Source: Chloroflexia bacterium
GTDB lineage: Bacteria; Chloroflexota; Chloroflexia; Thermomicrobiales; JALYUS01
DNA: 6,746 nucleotides
Direction: 5' to 3'
Assembly (NCBI GenBank): GCA_025924435.1
Contig: JAICIL010000249.1
Coordinates: 1 to 6,746 of the forward strand
The stretch's first letter is position 1. Each line of letters opens with the position of its first letter. The position numbers and the translations under genes are program-made. Below, in pieces: positions 1 through 5,457 of the stretch. The notes below the pieces were generated by a model that saw nothing but the letters and a program-made list of their open reading frames with translations, was not told the origin of the DNA and ran no database searches.

Positions 1-492
1 CAGCGGGTAGGCTTGGCTGAGGGCGAGGATGGTGTCCGCCGGATTGAGCCAGGCGAGCGTATAGGAGCCGTACGCGGCCCCGCCGAGATCCCACGGATAC
101 GACCCACTCGCGAAGCCGATGCCGCCGATCAGCGCAAGGGGTGCGAGATGCCCCGCCGCCACCATCCGCGCGACCTCGCCCGCGAGCCGTTCCCGCATGT
201 CCGCGGGGATGCTCGCCGGGAGCGGCGGGATATTCCAGACATAATCGGACTCGCCGCCTGTCGCGATCGGTGCGGCGGGCGGCGCGCTGTCGGTGGGGAT
301 GGCGATGCGCTCGCTCCCCGGCACGACCGGGGCATCCGCGCGTCGCGCCGGGCCGGTTGTGGCGTTCGACAGGATCGGGCGCGCGATTCCCGCACCGATG
401 ATGACCGAGAGGAGGAGCGCGAACACGCCGAAACCGGCGATCCGCCGGCGGCGATAGACCTGCCGCGCCGAGGACGCGCGCGCCTCGTTCAC
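1..492 (-). CDS. Membrane-anchored/exported protein of unknown function, 3' part missing
   Basis: I do not recognise this protein. Reading the minus strand from a GTG at 492-490 gives an uninterrupted frame to the window edge: 164 residues, with the C-terminus outside. The N-terminus is strongly basic (RQVYRRRR, residues 10-17), followed by a hydrophobic segment at about 18-37 (AGFGVFALLLSVIIGAG) that fits a signal anchor or uncleaved signal peptide. A Pro/Ala-rich linker follows (about 42-80), then the start of a folded region beginning near YVWNIPPLPASIP and ending in AYGSYTLAWLNPADTILALSQAYPL-like sequence. The GTG start overlaps the stop of the upstream beta-propeller gene in a GTGA junction, so the two are probably translationally coupled and co-transcribed. 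I would place the product outside the cytoplasmic membrane, working alongside the propeller protein. The existence of the gene is well supported by the open frame, overlap and membrane segment; the function is unknown. Confidence 0.8.
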   Translation of the reverse strand, partial: MNEARASSARQVYRRRRIAGFGVFALLLSVIIGAGIARPILSNATTGPARRADAPVVPGSERIAIPTDSAPPAAPIATGGESDYVWNIPPLPASIPADMRERLAGEVARMVAAGHLAPLALIGGIGFASGSYPWDLGGAAYGSYTLAWLNPADTILALSQAYPL

Positions 493-2093
493 GGCGTGCC
501 GCCGATCGCGACGACCGCGCCGCCGCTGAGCCGCCAGAAGAGGAGGCCGCCCGCGCTGACGATCGGGCTGTTGGCAACGCCCGCGCCGAGAGAGAAGTGC
601 GCGTCGTCGGGCGGGAAGCGGGAGAACCGTGGGGGCGACGAATAGACGGTGACGCCGCCGGCGGGATAGCGCGGCGTCTGTGCGTTGCGGTATTCGATGC
701 CGAGATGGAAGGTCGCCCCGGTCGCGAGGTCCACCCCGCCCGCCGCCTCGAACTCGCTGTGCATCAGGCGTGTGCCGGCGCGGCTGATCGCCCCGCCTTC
801 ATCGGTGATGAGCCGGAATGGCCAGACACCATCAATCCGCCCGTGATCCCCGTTCGCCAGCGGGACGGGCGCGATCGCACCGTCGCGCGGATCCACCGCG
901 CCGAAATCCGCCGACCATCGCGCCTCCCACGTCTCACCGGCGCGGACGCGGTAATTCTGCCGCGTGGAGTAGAGGACGAGCAGGGTGCCGTCCGTGTTGA
1001 GGACCGGCGGCGTCGGGGGCAGGTTGTTCCCGCCGACGTAGAGGATCGGCGCGACGAATGCGCGCTCGCCCGTGCCCGCATTCAGCGCGTGGAACGTCTG
1101 GTGATCCGGGTGCTCGTCGAGAAAGCGGCGGATCGCCGCCTGCTCCTCCGGGGCACCCTTGCCCTGGAGGCTATCGAGGAGATGACCCTCGGAACCCGCC
1201 CAGAGATCGCCGAAGTAATAGGCAGGCATGGTGCGGAAGACGACGATGCCCGCATCGTCCGCGACGACGGGCCAACCGGCGCGGAACCCTTGCCCCGCGA
1301 GTTGTTTCTGCCAGCGAAGGGCGCCGGATTGCCGGTCGAGGGCGAAAACCTGGCTGTTTTCCGCGCCGATATAGATGAGATGCTGGCGCTCCGAGTAGGC
1401 CGCGCTCATCGTGATTGGCGCGCCTGCCGCGAAGGACCAGCGGGCCGCTCCGGATGCGGCATTGAGCGCGTAGAAGAGGCCATCCCGCGAGCCGATGGCG
1501 ACCATATCCTCCACGACGAGGGGTGCCGCCCAGATGCCGCCCTTCGTCGCGTACGTCCACCGCTCCGCGCCCGTCGCGGCATCGTATGCGTGGACGAGAG
1601 CGTCCTGCGACCCGACAATGACCGTATTCCCCGCGATCGCCGCCGTGCCGAGGATGGCGTCGCCCGTTCGCGCGCGCCATAGTTCCGCGCCGGTGCCCGC
1701 GTCGAGGGCGACGAATGTGCCGTCGAGCGTGCCGATGAAGACGCGCCCGCTCGCGACGACGGGTTGCACATTGCCGCCGAGCCGGAGCGTATCCGGTCCC
1801 TGCGCGGTGTTCCATCCCCACCGGATCGCGTACGGGCCATCCGCCGCGCTCGCCCCGCCGCCCGTGCGCTGCGCATCGTGCGCGAGCGTTGGCCAGTCAT
1901 CCGCAGCCGCCGCGGTGTGCGACGCCGTGCCCACCCACGCGCCCGGCGGTGCGATCGCGAGGAGCGCAAGGAGCAGGAGCATGGATGCGAGCGGTTGCAC
2001 ACGCCGAACGCGCGCCATCCGCGCGGCGTCCGCGCGATGCCGTTTCACCGTACCATCCTTACGCCGTGTATCCGCCATCCTTTCGCCCAGCAT
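489..2093 (-). CDS. Secreted PQQ-type beta-propeller repeat protein
   Basis: This is a 534-residue exported protein. A basic N-terminus is followed by a hydrophobic core (about 35-48, LASMLLLLALLAIA) and a likely cleavage region near residues 61-64 (AAAA before DDW). The mature part opens with WPTLAHDAQRTG (67-78), a typical opening of PQQ-like (Pfam PQQ_2/PQQ_3) propellers. Four clear blades follow at about 40-residue spacing: VFIGTLDGTFVALDAGTGAELW (about 118-139, split here for clarity: VFIGTLDG then VALDAGTGAELW), VIVGSQDALVHAYDAATGAERW (about 158-179), VAIGSRDGLFYALNAASGAARW (about 198-219) and IYIGAENSQVFALDRQSGALRW (about 237-258). Later blades are more divergent and the C-terminus ends in VVAIGGTP. 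Such repeats are usually scaffold or binding modules and do not prove PQQ cofactor use; I see no dehydrogenase signature. The first ATG has AAGGA 7 nt upstream. A GTG at 2048-2046 (residue 16) also has AAGGA 7 nt upstream and would give a shorter signal peptide, so the start is not certain. It is the first gene of a two-gene operon. Confidence 0.9.
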   Translation of the reverse strand: MLGERMADTRRKDGTVKRHRADAARMARVRRVQPLASMLLLLALLAIAPPGAWVGTASHTAAAADDWPTLAHDAQRTGGGASAADGPYAIRWGWNTAQGPDTLRLGGNVQPVVASGRVFIGTLDGTFVALDAGTGAELWRARTGDAILGTAAIAGNTVIVGSQDALVHAYDAATGAERWTYATKGGIWAAPLVVEDMVAIGSRDGLFYALNAASGAARWSFAAGAPITMSAAYSERQHLIYIGAENSQVFALDRQSGALRWQKQLAGQGFRAGWPVVADDAGIVVFRTMPAYYFGDLWAGSEGHLLDSLQGKGAPEEQAAIRRFLDEHPDHQTFHALNAGTGERAFVAPILYVGGNNLPPTPPVLNTDGTLLVLYSTRQNYRVRAGETWEARWSADFGAVDPRDGAIAPVPLANGDHGRIDGVWPFRLITDEGGAISRAGTRLMHSEFEAAGGVDLATGATFHLGIEYRNAQTPRYPAGGVTVYSSPPRFSRFPPDDAHFSLGAGVANSPIVSAGGLLFWRLSGGAVVAIGGTP

Positions 2094-2100
2094 GCCGCCG

Positions 2101-2105
2101 TCCTT
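2101..2105 (-). promoter_or_regulatory. Shine-Dalgarno of the beta-propeller gene
   Basis: The minus strand carries AAGGA (plus-strand TCCTT) exactly 7 nt before the ATG at 2093-2091. A second AAGGA (plus-strand TCCTT, 2056-2060) lies 7 nt before an in-frame GTG at 2048-2046. Both are good sites, so the 16-codon difference in the N-terminus cannot be settled from sequence alone. I kept the upstream ATG. Confidence 0.5.
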
Positions 2106-2135
2106 CGATCTCTCCCGCGTGTGTCTCTGTGTCCT

Positions 2136-2164
2136 TTTATGCGGTTGACGTGCGGAAAAAGCAA
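2136..2164 (-). promoter_or_regulatory. Candidate promoter for the minus-strand propeller operon
   Basis: On the minus strand TTGCTT (2164-2159) and CATAAA (2141-2136) are separated by 17 bp. The match to TTGACA/TATAAT is only 3/6 and 4/6, but the spacing is ideal. It lies about 45 nt upstream of the propeller ATG, in the only stretch of this spacer with an AT-rich -10-like block. The -35 hexamer directly touches the palindrome at 2165-2212, so a protein bound there would be placed to block or contact RNA polymerase. This is inference from sequence only. Confidence 0.4.
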
Positions 2165-2212
2165 GGCATCATGACCGCGACTGACAACGTTGTCAGTCGC
2201 GGTCATGATGCC
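2165..2212. repeat. Perfect 48-bp palindrome (24-bp arms, no spacer)
   Basis: The left arm reads GGCATCATGACCGCGAC then TGACAAC, and the right arm is its exact reverse complement. The centre is AACGTT, between 2188 and 2189. Symmetry stops at the outer flanks (A at 2164 against A at 2213). On the minus strand it is followed by TTGCTTTTT, so as RNA it could be a terminator-like hairpin for transcription entering from the right, upstream of the propeller operon. Because it has no loop and an operator-like core, I prefer a protein-binding site. It sits in the divergent spacer between the minus-strand operon and the plus-strand genes. Confidence 0.9.
2182..2195. promoter_or_regulatory. LacI/GalR-family-like operator at the palindrome core
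   Basis: TGACAACGTTGTCA fits the general LacI/GalR operator pattern TGNNAACGTTNNCA, with the central CpG that family favours. It is the centre of the larger palindrome. TGAC half-sites also occur one helical turn out (2172-2175 and, mirrored, GTCA at 2202-2205). No regulator gene is visible in the window. The assignment is by pattern only. Confidence 0.45.
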
Positions 2213-2252
2213 ATGTGGGTGCGCGGAGGCATCCCGGCGGCCCCCCCATGCT

Positions 2253-2292
2253 CCGATAGTTAATCGTCCGCCGACGCGGTACAATGCAGCGA
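2253..2292 (+). promoter_or_regulatory. Promoter-like element, copy A (upstream of the 83-residue protein gene)
   Basis: TAGTTA (2257-2262), a 17-bp spacer and TACAAT (2280-2285) form a plausible vegetative promoter with a good -10 and a weak -35. The block CCGATAGTTAATCG ... CGCGGTACAATG is nearly the same as the element at 2790-2829 (33 of 40 positions), and both point the same way toward a gene. CGAT-5 nt-ATCG (2254-2266) is a small inverted repeat over the -35 that is kept in both copies. Transcription would start near 2292, leaving a leader of about 220 nt before the ATG at 2512. Confidence 0.6.
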
Positions 2293-2511
2293 GCATGACA
2301 CGGTACGGTGGATCGCGCGCTTGTCCCTAAACCACCGGCTATCTCACATTCCTTGTTGTCGTCGCTTGCCTCGTCCTCCGCGAGAAGGGACTATGATCAG
2401 ATTTACGACGTAGGCGATGAACACATATGCAGCGTATCGGATGCGTGTAGTATTTTGAGAGTTCGCGGCAAAACACTCCCTGGGGTTAAGGCCGCAAGCA
2501 GGTGAGGCGAG
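2293..2511 (+). other. Long leader/spacer upstream of the small-protein gene
   Basis: About 220 bases lie between promoter copy A and the next supported gene. The base composition is visibly lower in GC than the large genes. A GTG-started open frame of 65 codons (2308-2505) exists, but it lacks a good ribosome binding site and its codons use many A/T third positions, so I do not call it a gene. A short hairpin (2306-2337) lies at the beginning. I see no recognisable riboswitch or RNA family. Confidence 0.4.
2306..2337 (+). other. Short hairpin near the 5' end of the leader
   Basis: CGGTGG (2306-2311) and CCACCG (2332-2337) can pair across a 20-nt loop, about 14 nt downstream of the expected transcription start of promoter copy A. 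No U-tract follows, so it is not an intrinsic terminator. It may be chance in GC-rich sequence. Confidence 0.25.
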
Positions 2512-2763
2512 ATGAGTGGTCAACAATATGCGCGTACCAAAGGGCCGGTAGTTATTGAACTGAGCGTGTCAGAGGCGCTCGTGCTTTTCGAGCTCATCGC
2601 GAACTTCAATGATCGCAAGGATTTCGTATTTGAGGACCAAGCCGAATACCGCATGATGGCATATCTCGAATGTATTCTTGAACGTCAGTTGGCCGAGCCG
2701 TTCGCCCCGAACTATTACCAACTCTTGAAAGAAGCGCGTGACACGGTTCGCGATGAAGACTGA
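2512..2763 (+). CDS. Small conserved-looking acidic protein, 83 residues, function unknown
   Basis: The ATG at 2512 is preceded by AGGTGAGG at sensible spacing (AGGTG is 7 nt upstream). The protein has a short polar N-terminus, a strand-like VVIELSVSEALVLFELIANF (about 13-32), then helices around AEYRMMAYLECILERQL and an ending EPFAPNYYQLLKEARDTV. The pattern EALVLFE ... LE..LE..L.EPF.P.Y..LL..AR recalls a widespread set of small unnamed hypothetical proteins in high-GC bacteria; this is memory, not a search. It is cytoplasmic, with no membrane segment or zinc or DNA-binding motif visible. GC is about 50%, clearly below the neighbouring large genes, which could mean transfer or weak codon selection. 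It has its own promoter-like element (2253-2292) and is not obviously co-transcribed with the next gene, which has a second copy of that element. Confidence 0.75.
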   Translation: MSGQQYARTKGPVVIELSVSEALVLFELIANFNDRKDFVFEDQAEYRMMAYLECILERQLAEPFAPNYYQLLKEARDTVRDED

Positions 2764-2789
2764 TGGTGCCGACCGTGGGTCAACGTAGC

Positions 2790-2829
2790 CCGATAGGTAA
2801 TCGCCACCCAGCGCGGTACAATGAAGCGA
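2790..2829 (+). promoter_or_regulatory. Promoter-like element, copy B (upstream of the Rad52-like gene)
   Basis: TAGGTA (2794-2799), a 17-bp spacer and TACAAT (2817-2822) repeat the layout of copy A at 2253-2292. CGCGGTACAATG and CCGATAG are identical in both, as is TAATCG at the -35 edge. The symmetric CGAT-5 nt-ATCG motif is also kept (2791-2803). The expected start near 2829 gives a leader of about 60 nt before the TTG at 2889. Because the element follows the stop of the small-protein gene, the downstream pair has its own promoter. Confidence 0.6.
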
Positions 2830-2874
2830 CATAATCATAGGCGATGATATGCCCGGATGCTGGAACACGGAGAC

Positions 2875-2883
2875 AAAGGGGAG
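2875..2883 (+). promoter_or_regulatory. Shine-Dalgarno that decides a TTG start
   Basis: AAAGGGGAG ends 5 nt before the TTG at 2889. The in-frame ATG at 2844 has no ribosome binding site and would add an unconvincing 15-residue extension that lies close to the promoter. I therefore start the gene at TTG 2889, giving MDTGKRFDPTKYL. Confidence 0.7.
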
Positions 2884-2888
2884 ACGGA

Positions 2889-4091
2889 TTGGACACCGGG
2901 AAGCGATTTGACCCGACGAAGTACCTGCGGACGATCAAGGTGCGCGGCGGTACGCAGCAGACCTATTTGCCGGTGACGGCGCGGCTCCTCTGGCTGCGTG
3001 CCGATCACCCGGACGCGCACCTGATCACCGAGGCGCTCCGGCTCGACGAGAAGAGCGCGGTCTTCAAGGCGACCGTCACGCTGCCGGGCGGCGCGGTCGC
3101 CGTCGGCCACGGGAGCGAGACGGCGGGCGACTTCGGGGATTTCATCGAGAAGGCGGAGACGAAGGCGATTGGCCGCGCCCTCACCGCGCTCGGCTACGGG
3201 ACGGAGTTCGCCGAGGGGCAGGATGACCCGACCCTCGCCGCCGCGACCGAGGTCGCGCCCGCCCCGCCGCGCCCGACGGAGCCGATCGCGCTCCCCGCGA
3301 CTACGACGCCGCAGCCGCCCGCCCCGCCGACCGCGCTCCGCCCGGAACGGCTCTCGCGGCAGCAGGAACCGCCGCAACGCCCTGAACGCCCCGCGCCGCA
3401 GCCGGAAGCAGCGCCGCGCTTCGAGCGCCCCACCCGGCAGCCCGAGACGATGGAGCGGGCGGAGCGACCCGCGCGCCAACCGGAACTCGCGGAACGGCCC
3501 GAACGGCCGGCACGGCAGGAGGAACCGGCGGAGCGACCGACGCGGCCCGAACGCTTCACGCCGACGCCGCGCGGCCAAGTCGCCGAGCGCCCGCTCCGGC
3601 CCGAGCGCATCCGGGCGGCGGAGCCGACGGAACCCGCCGAGGAGCCGCCGCGCGCCGCGCCCGTCGAGCGCGCCTTGCGCCCTGAACGGTTGAGCCGCCT
3701 GCGCGATGTCACGCTGCCCGCCGCGCCCGCTCCCGAGCCGGAACCGGCGGAAGAACCCGCGCCGACGCCGATTCGCCGCAGCGGGCGGACGCTGGCGGCC
3801 GGTCGCACCTTCGCGAACGCGACGGCGCCGAACGCCACGCCGCAGGCTGCCCCCACCCCCGAGCCGCCGCGCCCCGCGCCCCGCGCCCCGGAACCGGCGG
3901 CGGAGGACGACGCGGACGACATGGAGATGGCGATGATCTCCACGACCGCCTTCTGGCGGTGGGCGCGCGGCAAGGGGTACGCGGACCGGCGCGCGGTCGA
4001 GGCGGCGACGGGCAAGAGCATGGACGCCATGACGCCGCGCGAGGCGTACTATCGCCTGAAGGAAGTGCTGGCGCGCGAAAGCAACGCCTGA
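2889..4091 (+). CDS. Rad52-like single-strand annealing domain protein with long P/R/E-rich repeat tail
   Basis: 400 residues from the TTG start. The N-terminal domain (about 1-112) begins MDTGKRFDPTKYLRTIK, has strand-like segments (YLPVTARLLWLRADHPDAHL; AVFKATVTLPGGAVAVGHGSE) and then IEKAETKAIGRALTALGYG (86-104). This order of strands, a glycine-rich turn, then a helix of the type IEKAExxAxGRALxxLGYG is like Rad52/DdrA/phage annealing proteins. I infer ssDNA binding or annealing; a profile search has not been done. Residues about 114-338 are low complexity, rich in Pro, Arg, Glu and Ala, and hold five 13-residue tandem repeats (151-215). A C-terminal helical module (about 345-400: STTAFWRWARGKGYADRRAV ... 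EAYYRLKEVLAR) looks folded and may bind a partner. The protein is probably cytoplasmic or nucleoid-associated. Its stop is one base before the MFS transporter start, so they share a transcript. Confidence 0.85.
   Translation: MDTGKRFDPTKYLRTIKVRGGTQQTYLPVTARLLWLRADHPDAHLITEALRLDEKSAVFKATVTLPGGAVAVGHGSETAGDFGDFIEKAETKAIGRALTALGYGTEFAEGQDDPTLAAATEVAPAPPRPTEPIALPATTTPQPPAPPTALRPERLSRQQEPPQRPERPAPQPEAAPRFERPTRQPETMERAERPARQPELAERPERPARQEEPAERPTRPERFTPTPRGQVAERPLRPERIRAAEPTEPAEEPPRAAPVERALRPERLSRLRDVTLPAAPAPEPEPAEEPAPTPIRRSGRTLAAGRTFANATAPNATPQAAPTPEPPRPAPRAPEPAAEDDADDMEMAMISTTAFWRWARGKGYADRRAVEAATGKSMDAMTPREAYYRLKEVLARESNA
3339..3533 (+). repeat. Five tandem 39-bp coding repeats (13-residue units)
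   Basis: In frame, the units are RPERLSRQQEPPQ, RPERPAPQPEAAP, RFERPTRQPETME, RAERPARQPELAE and RPERPARQEEPAE, followed by a degenerate RPTRPERF. The consensus is RxERPxRQxExxx. Amino-acid identity is higher than chance composition alone, while the DNA has drifted, so it is an old duplication under selection or composition bias. It gives an alternating charged, proline-rich linker. Confidence 0.8.
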
Positions 4092-4092
4092 G

Positions 4093-5298
4093 ATGGCGAG
4101 CGCGCGGGCGACTGCCTCGGTGCCCCCGAAGGCGGGCGACCGCCTCTGGACCGGGCCGTACACGCTCGCGCTCCTCAGCGCGCTGCTCTTTTTCTCCGCG
4201 TTTTATCTGCCCCTCGCGGCATTGCCGAAGTACCTCAAGGATCAACTTGGCAGCGGCACCGGGCAGATTGGCCTGGTGCTCGGCCTCTTCGCGGTGACGG
4301 CGATCACGCCGCGCCCCTTCATCGGGCGGCTCGTCAACGGCGGTGTCACCCTCGCGCCGATGCTGATCTGCGCGACGATCTTCATGCTCGCCAACCTCTT
4401 CTACGCCGGAGCGACGACGATTCCCCTGCTAGTCGCCGTCCGGCTCTTCCACGGGGGCGGCATGGCGGGCTACACGACCGCCGCGCCCTCGCTCGTCGCC
4501 GCGATCACGCCCGCGCCGCGCCGCGGCGAGGCGATGGCCTACTGGGGCGTCTCGAACACGCTGGCGCTCGCCGTCTGCCCCGCGCTCGGCCTCGTGATCG
4601 CGGGGCGCTGGGGCTACCCCGCCTGCTTCGGGGTGGCGGCGGCGGTCGGCGCGGCGGCGGTGCTCGTCACGGCGCTGCTCCGGCCGCGCCAGCGCCCCGC
4701 GACGCGGCCCGCCTTGCCCCCGCAGGGGGCGCTGCTGGAGGCGCGCGTGCTCCTGCCCGCCGCCGCCTGCTTCGTGATGATGCTCGGCTATGGCGTCATC
4801 ATCACCTTCATCATCATCCTCGCGGACGAGCGACACATCGCGGGGAGCGGCTTCTTCTTCACGATCTACGCGGCGGGCCTGCTCGTCGCCCGCGCCATCG
4901 CCGGGCGGCTCTCGGATCGGTGCGGGCGGTGGGTCGTCGCCGTGCCGGGGATCGCCTGCCTCACCGCGTCGCTGATCGTCGCCGCGCTCGCCCACGCGCT
5001 GCCGCTACTCGCCGTCGCGGCGCTGCTCGCCGGGGCGGGCTTCGGCGCGGCGCAACCCGCCCTGCTCGCCCTGACGGTGGACCTCGTCCCGCACGACCGG
5101 CGCGGCTCGGCGGTGGCGACCTACTACGTCGCGCACGAGAGCGGCATCGCGACCGGCTCCATCGCCCTCGGCTGGGTCGCGCAGGCGATCACAACGGGCG
5201 GCATGTTCGCCCTCACCGGCGCGGCATTGCTCGTGGCGATTGCCGCGCTGGGGCTGTATGTTCGGCGAGCGGGTCGGGAGCGCCGCGCGCCCGCGTGA
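4093..5298 (+). CDS. MFS-family transporter (12 TM), substrate unknown
   Basis: 401 residues of mostly hydrophobic sequence with about 12 predicted membrane helices, the usual size of a Major Facilitator Superfamily permease. TM1 is around 23-44 (YTLALLSALLFFSAFYLPLA) and TM2 about 58-77. The loop 2-3 motif is degenerate, RPFIGRLVNGG (74-84), with Asn82 where Asp is common. The repeat of the motif in loop 8-9 is good: GRLSDRCGRW (271-280) with Asp275 and Arg276. TM4 carries RLFHGGGMAGYTTAAPSLVA and TM5 has the proline/glycine-rich GVSNTLALAVCPALG expected in drug/metabolite efflux-like families. A cytoplasmic basic loop (RPRQRP) separates the halves. This suggests proton-coupled efflux, but no substrate can be given. 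The ATG follows the upstream stop by one base (TGAGATG) with no clear Shine-Dalgarno of its own, so translation is likely coupled. Confidence 0.92.
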   Translation: MASARATASVPPKAGDRLWTGPYTLALLSALLFFSAFYLPLAALPKYLKDQLGSGTGQIGLVLGLFAVTAITPRPFIGRLVNGGVTLAPMLICATIFMLANLFYAGATTIPLLVAVRLFHGGGMAGYTTAAPSLVAAITPAPRRGEAMAYWGVSNTLALAVCPALGLVIAGRWGYPACFGVAAAVGAAAVLVTALLRPRQRPATRPALPPQGALLEARVLLPAAACFVMMLGYGVIITFIIILADERHIAGSGFFFTIYAAGLLVARAIAGRLSDRCGRWVVAVPGIACLTASLIVAALAHALPLLAVAALLAGAGFGAAQPALLALTVDLVPHDRRGSAVATYYVAHESGIATGSIALGWVAQAITTGGMFALTGAALLVAIAALGLYVRRAGRERRAPA

Positions 5299-5328
5299 GT
5301 GAAACGCCGGTGGCGGCGCGGCTTCAGC

Positions 5329-5362
5329 CGGTGATGGCCATACTTCCTCGCATTCATCACCG
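5329..5362 (+). terminator. Possible weak terminator/hairpin after the MFS gene
   Basis: CGGTGATG (5329-5336) pairs perfectly with CATCACCG (5355-5362) over an 18-nt loop, about 30 nt past the transporter stop and just before the next promoter. The position suits a terminator, but no U-run follows, so intrinsic termination is doubtful. Confidence 0.35.
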
Positions 5363-5380
5363 AATATCGGCGGGTGCGGA

Positions 5381-5408
5381 TTGACAGCGCATCGGGAAGC
5401 CGTAGAAT
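5381..5408 (+). promoter_or_regulatory. Sigma-70-type promoter of the ScyD/ScyE-like gene
   Basis: TTGACA (5381-5386, perfect -35) and TAGAAT (5403-5408, 5/6 to TATAAT) are separated by 16 bp. This is the best promoter match in the window. Transcription would start near 5415, giving a leader of about 146 nt before the ATG at 5561. It makes the downstream gene independent of the transporter operon. Confidence 0.75.
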
Positions 5409-5457
5409 GCCGGTACGATTATCTTGCGAGCATTTTTGCCAATCGTCGCGATCCTGG

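Noticed and set aside
13..645. Plus-strand open frame at the left edge
   Set aside because: Arg/Asp-rich shadow. The minus-strand GTG gene overlapping the propeller stop explains this stretch better.
597..1682. Long plus-strand open frame opposite the propeller gene
   Set aside because: Its composition is that of an antisense shadow. The minus-strand frame has clear propeller repeats, a signal peptide and normal codon use.
2145..2173. Plus-strand TTGACG as a -35 box
   Set aside because: At 17 bp downstream the sequence is ATCATG, a poor -10, and no supported plus-strand gene starts close behind.
2045..2296. Minus-strand 83-codon frame across the palindrome
   Set aside because: It runs through the promoter, the palindrome and the start of the propeller gene. 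The palindrome simply yields the same short peptide (MTATDNVVSRGHDA) on both strands, which is not evidence of coding.
2366..2397. TATGAT (2392-2397) as an alternative promoter for the small-protein gene
   Set aside because: The -10 is good, but the nearest -35-like TTGCCT is 20 bp away. The duplicated element at 2253-2292 is better supported.
2308..2505. GTG-started 65-codon frame between promoter copy A and the small-protein gene
   Set aside because: No ribosome binding site, A/T-ending codons and Ser/Arg-rich sequence without any fold-like pattern; treated as leader.
2835..4163. Long minus-strand open frame opposite the Rad52-like gene
   Set aside because: It is an Arg/Gly-rich shadow produced by GC-rich codons of the real plus-strand gene. 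It has no domain pattern and no sensible start region.
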